Of a DNA stretch of 64,000 bases, positions 60,238-64,000 are shown one piece after another. The notes beneath the pieces were generated by a model that saw only the letters and a program-made list of their open reading frames with translations, was not told the DNA's origin and did no database searches. Source of the stretch: Glaciecola siphonariae (GTDB lineage Bacteria; Pseudomonadota; Gammaproteobacteria; Enterobacterales; Alteromonadaceae); assembly GCF_042652645.1 (NCBI RefSeq), contig NZ_JBHSGU010000002.1, positions 434,001 through 498,000 of the forward strand, given 5' to 3'. Position 1 is the first letter of the stretch; each line of letters begins with the position of its first letter. The translations under genes were made by a program, and so were the position numbers.

Positions 60238-61260
60238 TTGACTACCCACACAAACCTAAACAAACAGTGGAAACTAAAAGCGCGTCCAGTAGGTGAGCCC
60301 ACCCTAGAAAATTGGGATTATAACGAAGCAGAAGTGCCGAGCATCGGTGACGGTGAATTGTTAGTAAAAGTATTGTACGTATCTTTAGACCCCGCGATGC
60401 GCGGCTGGTTAAATGACGCAAAATCGTATATTGAGCCCGTGCAAATAGGCGATGTAATGCGAGCCGGCACCGTTGGTCAGGTCATTGAAAGCAAACACGA
60501 TGGATTTTCTGAAGGTGACTTTGTAGTGGGTTATGCAGGCGTGCAGCAATATGCAGTGAGCGACGGCAAGGGCCTTCATAAGGTTGACCCAGCCCTAGCA
60601 CCACTGTCGACCTACCTCGGTGTATTGGGTATGCCTGGCATGACAGGTTACTTTGGTCTGCTTAAGTCTGGCGAGCCAAAAAGCGGTGAAACCGTTGTGG
60701 TATCGGGAGCTGCGGGAGCTGTGGGTGGCTTGGTTGGACAAATTGCCAAAATTAAAGGGTGCAGAGTCGTTGGTATTGCCGGTGGTGAAGATAAGTGCAA
60801 GTTTCTAATAGATGAGCTTGGCTTTGATGCCGCCATTGATTATAAAAATGAGAACGTTAAAAAAGCACTCAAAGAGGCGTGTCCAAAAGGCGTTGACGTG
60901 TTTTTTGACAATGTAGGCGGGCAGATACTCGACGACGTGCTAACACAAATTAATTTCAAAGCGCGGATTGTGATTTGCGGTGCCATTAGTCAATACAACA
61001 ATACTACGCCGGTAAAAGGCCCATCGAACTATTTATCACTATTGGTTAATAGGGCACGTATGGAGGGTATTGTGGTATTTGACAACGTAAAAGAATATCC
61101 CATTGCCATGAAGGAGATTGGTGGGTGGATTCAGTCAGGCCAATTAAAGGTTAAAGAGCATATTGTAGAGGGTATTGAGACCTTCCCAGACACGCTGATG
61201 ATGCTGTTTAAAGGCGAGAATTTTGGCAAGCTTATTCTGAAAGTGGGGGAACAACAATGA
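60238..61260 (+). CDS. NADP-dependent medium-chain oxidoreductase (CurA/YncB type)
   Basis: A 340-residue zinc-independent MDR enzyme. VSLDPAMRGWLND and MPGMTGYFGLLKSGEPKSGETVVVSGAAGAVGGLVGQIAK carry the nucleotide-binding glycines. It probably reduces an alpha,beta-unsaturated carbonyl. The start is TTG 60238 with AAGGAG seven bases upstream; no nearby ATG fits. It is 11 bp after the acyl-CoA dehydrogenase and overlaps the next gene by four bases. Confidence 0.88.
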   Translation: MTTHTNLNKQWKLKARPVGEPTLENWDYNEAEVPSIGDGELLVKVLYVSLDPAMRGWLNDAKSYIEPVQIGDVMRAGTVGQVIESKHDGFSEGDFVVGYAGVQQYAVSDGKGLHKVDPALAPLSTYLGVLGMPGMTGYFGLLKSGEPKSGETVVVSGAAGAVGGLVGQIAKIKGCRVVGIAGGEDKCKFLIDELGFDAAIDYKNENVKKALKEACPKGVDVFFDNVGGQILDDVLTQINFKARIVICGAISQYNNTTPVKGPSNYLSLLVNRARMEGIVVFDNVKEYPIAMKEIGGWIQSGQLKVKEHIVEGIETFPDTLMMLFKGENFGKLILKVGEQQ

Positions 61261-62024
61261 GCTACCCAGCGGCAGATGTAAGCGGTAAAAATATATTAAT
61301 TACCGGCGGTGCCTCTGGCATTGGCGCTTCTAGTGCAGAACTGTTAGCGCAGCGCGGGGCAAATGTTGTGATTGCTGATTTGGCCGAGCAGGCAGGTAAT
61401 GAGATAGCACAAAAAGCAAAGGAGCAAGGTTACAACATTAGCTTTCATAAGGTGGATGTAGCCGATGGTGATTCGGTAAAAGCATTGTTTGCTTTTGCAA
61501 TGAAAACGCTAGGGTCTTTAGATGTGGTGATTAACAATGCCGGTATTGACCATAAGCCTGCTCCTTTGCACGAAGTCAGCGATGACGATTTCGACCGCAA
61601 TATTGCTGTTAATTTGAAAGGTGTATGGCACTGCATGCGAGCGGCCATCCCTTGTATGGTCGGCAAAGGGGGGCACGTGATAAACGTTGCATCTGTCGCC
61701 GGTTTGCGTTCATCGCCTATGATTTCTGCTTACAGCGCAGCAAAGCATGGCGTAATGGGTTTAACCAAATCTGCGGCATTGGAGTACGCAAAAGCCAATA
61801 TTCGCTTCAACGCCGTTTGCCCTAGCTTTATCGATACGCCGATGGTCCAAAACACCTTGGCTACGCTGGATGAGCGTGGCCAGCAAGCAATCATAAAAGC
61901 CAGCCCACTGCGTCGACTAGGCAAGGTAGAAGAAGTCTCTGGCGCAGTCGCCTGGCTATGCAGTAACGAAAGTACTTTTATGAATGGTCATGCATTTACC
62001 ATTGACGGCGGCATGTTGGCTTAA
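61257..62024 (+). CDS. Short-chain dehydrogenase/reductase
   Basis: A 255-residue SDR: TGGASGIG at the nucleotide site, NNAG at about 90, Ser in INVASVAGL and the catalytic YSAAK (Tyr about 160). GGGGGA just upstream lies in the end of the MDR gene, whose stop overlaps this ATG by four bases. It oxidises or reduces a hydroxy-/keto-acyl substrate in the same pathway. Confidence 0.9.
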   Translation: MSYPAADVSGKNILITGGASGIGASSAELLAQRGANVVIADLAEQAGNEIAQKAKEQGYNISFHKVDVADGDSVKALFAFAMKTLGSLDVVINNAGIDHKPAPLHEVSDDDFDRNIAVNLKGVWHCMRAAIPCMVGKGGHVINVASVAGLRSSPMISAYSAAKHGVMGLTKSAALEYAKANIRFNAVCPSFIDTPMVQNTLATLDERGQQAIIKASPLRRLGKVEEVSGAVAWLCSNESTFMNGHAFTIDGGMLA

Positions 62025-62062
62025 TGTGGCAAATGGGTGAATATGAAAGCGGAGAAATATAG

Positions 62063-62824
62063 ATGAAAGATTTGTTTGATTTAAGCGGTAAAATTGCGGT
62101 TGTGACGGGAGCGAGTCGCGGCATTGGTGAGTCTATTGCTCGCTTATTGGCATCAAGAGGCGCTCACGTATTAGTTTCTAGTCGCAAAATTGAGGCTTGC
62201 GAAAAAGTGGCTAAAAGTATTCGAGACAACGGCGGGAAGGCTTCTGCTTTTGCTTGCCATGTGGGCGAAATGTCGCAGATCACAGCCTTGTTTGAGCATG
62301 TTAAGAGTGAATTTGGCAAGATAGATATCTTGGTAAACAACGCTGCCGCCAATCCTTATTTTGGCCACATTCTCGACACCGATTTAGCTGCTTACAGTAA
62401 AACCGTTGACGTAAACGTAAGAGGTTACTTCTTCATGTCTATTGAAGCAGGCAAAATGATGCGAGAGCAGGGCAGTGGCGTGATTTTAAATACAGCGTCG
62501 GTAAATGGTGTAACCCCAGGTGACATGCAAGGCATCTACAGTATTACAAAAGCCGCAGTTATTAGTATGACCAAGGCTTTCGCCAAAGAGTGTGGTAAGC
62601 ACAACATTAGGGTGAACGCCTTACTACCGGGCTTAACCGACACCAAGTTTGCCTCTGCACTAACAACGAATGACAGCATCTTAAAAACAGCGCTTAAAGT
62701 CATTCCGCTTGGACGTGTCGCTGACCCCGATGAAATGGCCGGCACCGTGTTATACCTAGTATCTGAGGCCTCTAGTTACACAACCGGCGCATGCGTCATC
62801 GTAGACGGCGGCATGCTGGCTTAA
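62063..62824 (+). CDS. Second short-chain dehydrogenase/reductase
   Basis: A 253-residue SDR with TGASRGIG, NNAAAN in place of NNAG, and YSITK. It is a paralogue-like neighbour of the first SDR rather than a close copy (Ser in LNTASVNGVTPGD). GGAGAAA six bases before the ATG. It ends the operon and is 38 bp after the first SDR. Confidence 0.9.
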   Translation: MKDLFDLSGKIAVVTGASRGIGESIARLLASRGAHVLVSSRKIEACEKVAKSIRDNGGKASAFACHVGEMSQITALFEHVKSEFGKIDILVNNAAANPYFGHILDTDLAAYSKTVDVNVRGYFFMSIEAGKMMREQGSGVILNTASVNGVTPGDMQGIYSITKAAVISMTKAFAKECGKHNIRVNALLPGLTDTKFASALTTNDSILKTALKVIPLGRVADPDEMAGTVLYLVSEASSYTTGACVIVDGGMLA

Positions 62825-62834
62825 GTGCTAAGAG

Positions 62835-62864
62835 TCGTCATCGTGGTATTCACCACGATGACGA
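62835..62864 (+). terminator. Hairpin ending the dehydrogenase operon
   Basis: Arms TCGTCATCGTGG (62835-62846) and CCACGATGACGA (62853-62864), 12 bp, six-base loop, 10 bp past the stop. No T-tract, so a terminator or RNA-stabilising hairpin. Confidence 0.55.
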
Positions 62865-63002
62865 TACTCATCGGTAGGCACCGCAAAAATGTACCAAAAA
62901 TTTTAAATAAGGAATTTGGTGTGAGGGTAGTGTATCGTTAGTAAAGGCTCAAGGGCTTGGGCTTGTTTAACCATTCACTTTAATAATTATAAGAGTTTAA
63001 CC

Positions 63003-63161
63003 ATGAATAAATTACTGCTCATCATACTAGCAATTCTATTGCCCCCAATCGCTGTGTTTTTGAAGGCCGGCGCAGGTAAACATCTCATCATTAACATCAT
63101 TTTGTGTTTGTTCTTTTACGTGCCTGGCATCATACATTCTTTATACGTTGTTACCCGATAA
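63003..63161 (+). CDS. Pmp3/YqaE-type small membrane protein
   Basis: 52 residues. The sequence LAILLPPIAVFLKAGAG, then LIINIILCLFFYVPGIIHSLYVV matches the UPF0057 (Pmp3/YqaE) pattern: two hydrophobic helices with a short basic loop. The family affects membrane potential and salt or stress tolerance. A weak AAGAG lies upstream. Missed by longer-ORF searches because of its size. Stands alone between the SDR operon and the aminotransferase. Confidence 0.85.
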   Translation: MNKLLLIILAILLPPIAVFLKAGAGKHLIINIILCLFFYVPGIIHSLYVVTR

Positions 63162-63176
63162 CGAAATAGGTTTAGT

Positions 63177-63221
63177 ATAGAACAGGATGTCATAGAACAG
63201 GACGTTACAGAACAAAATATC
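63177..63221. repeat. 15-bp tandem repeats after the Pmp3 gene
   Basis: Three 15-bp units at 63177, 63192 and 63207 share TAGAACAGGA-type sequence; the last is most diverged. They begin 16 bp after the stop. Confidence 0.8.
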
Positions 63222-63276
63222 AGGCGCTTTAGATTGCTGAATTATGCTTTTATCATTCAACAACATGAAGCGCCTG
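63221..63276 (-). terminator. Large hairpin downstream of the aromatic aminotransferase
   Basis: Arms CAGGCGCTT (63221-63229) and AAGCGCCTG (63268-63276), with an inner partial stem. It lies 25 bp past the minus-strand stop; no strong T-tract. Confidence 0.4.
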
Positions 63277-63300
63277 GTGTAGCTATGGCTTATTTGATGT

Positions 63301-64000
63301 TTATGCTTTTAAGGTGTCAGCGATGGCTTTGGCCAGCACCTCAACGTTAGCTAAACTAATGCCCGCGATATTTACGCGGCTAGAATCCACAAAATAAACG
63401 CTGTGCTCTTGTCGTAAATGCTGAACCTGCTCTGGGGCGATACACAAAAATGAGAACATGCCTTTTTGTTGGTTTACAAAGCTAAAGTCTTTATCTACGC
63501 CCTGATTCACCAAATTGTCTACCAGCAGCTTGCGCAGCGTTATCATGCGGTCGCGCATTTCTGCTACTTCGGTTTGCCAAACATTTCGAAGTGCTTCGTC
63601 TGCCAAAATGATGTCAACTAATGCGCCACCATAAGAGGGGGGCATAGAATAAATACCGCGCGCTACTGATTGGATTTGCGATTGCGCAATACTCGCGGTC
63701 TTTTCATCTTTTGTAAGAATTGCCGCTAAGCCAACCCGCTCTCGATAAAGTCCAAAGTTTTTGCTGCACGAGGCAGCCACAACGAGCTCATCTACGCTTT
63801 CGGCAAGCAGGCGCAAACCGTATGCGTCTTCTTCAAGACCGTCACCAAAACCTTGATAGGCAACATCAACAAAGGGTAAAAAGCCATTTTTAACAGCAAG
63901 AGCGGCTAAGGCATCCCATTGTTCGTTAGTTAAGTCTGCGCCAGTAGGGTTATGACAGCATCCATGGAGCAATACCACGTCACCTTTTTTAACGCCCTTT
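63301..64000 (-). CDS. Aromatic/aspartate aminotransferase (partial, C-terminal part)
   Basis: Class I aminotransferase lacking its N-terminal part, which lies beyond the right edge. LHGCCHNPTGADLT (substrate pocket), VDVAYQGFGDGL (PLP Asp), the lysine in AASCSKNFGLYRERVG, and SRVNIAGI near the C-terminus. The pattern fits the TyrB/AspC group of gammaproteobacteria. It probably transaminates aromatic amino acids or aspartate. The reading frame stays open to base 64000. Confidence 0.9.
   Translation of the reverse strand, partial: KGVKKGDVVLLHGCCHNPTGADLTNEQWDALAALAVKNGFLPFVDVAYQGFGDGLEEDAYGLRLLAESVDELVVAASCSKNFGLYRERVGLAAILTKDEKTASIAQSQIQSVARGIYSMPPSYGGALVDIILADEALRNVWQTEVAEMRDRMITLRKLLVDNLVNQGVDKDFSFVNQQKGMFSFLCIAPEQVQHLRQEHSVYFVDSSRVNIAGISLANVEVLAKAIADTLKA

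Overview
The window is about 64 kb of gene-dense chromosome from a marine gammaproteobacterium, most likely a member of the Alteromonadales (Alteromonas/Glaciecola-like). The evidence is the Fur, CysB and flavodoxin sequences, the conserved pabB-nudL-sdaA order, split pxpABC genes, ETF/ETF-QO genes beside a LiuR-like palindrome, and a moderate G+C content judged by eye. I see no rRNA, tRNA, transposase, integrase, prophage or CRISPR array, so this reads as core plus niche-adaptation chromosome, not a mobile island.

Layout. 0-8.8 kb: partial CoA-transferase subunit A (scoA), a LysR regulator, an RhlE-like helicase, an MscS channel, an ABC-F protein (YbiT type), a nested palindrome, a membrane-anchored coiled-coil protein with a soluble histidine kinase, and cysB. 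9-23 kb: sdaA-nudL-pabB opposite fumarase class I and rmuC; an anchored sugar-isomerase-like barrel; an unknown/OsmC/CvfB cluster opposite the 5-oxoprolinase operon pxpABC; a D-amino acid transaminase. 23-31 kb: fur, a chemoreceptor, a large M14 peptidase, flavodoxin, DUF2788 and YbfF. 31-35 kb: the electron-transfer hub, etfD opposite etfBA, with operator-like palindromes between them. 35-44.6 kb: a RimK-like ATP-grasp ligase paired with a GNAT/C39-peptidase fusion, SelO, a PepSY membrane protein, and a hybrid sensor kinase overlapping a solute-binding lipoprotein. 44.7-49 kb: a small conserved-looking protein, an anchored alpha/beta hydrolase, and a kynurenine-pathway-like pair opposite an Lrp/AsnC regulator. 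49-64 kb: an RND efflux pair, an EamA transporter, a TonB-dependent receptor, a GlxA-type regulator, an acyl-CoA dehydrogenase/reductase/SDR/SDR operon, a Pmp3-type small protein and a partial aromatic aminotransferase.

How the genes fit together. Much of the metabolism is amino-acid and acyl-CoA catabolism (scoA, sdaA, tryptophan/kynurenine-like genes, 5-oxoproline, aminotransferases, acyl-CoA dehydrogenase) feeding electrons into ETF/ETF-QO, with fumarase in the TCA cycle.

The most unusual signals are: (1) many short degenerate tandem arrays of 12-15 bp period, unrelated in sequence, that sit at gene ends, in one leader and inside coding genes; (2) a repeat-built leader ORF coupled to the Lrp-type gene; (3) the ATP-grasp plus GNAT/C39 pair; (4) the lipoprotein/hybrid-kinase pair with its own palindrome; (5) the two palindrome types controlling the ETF genes. 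All functional statements come from reading sequence and remembered family knowledge; no searches were run.
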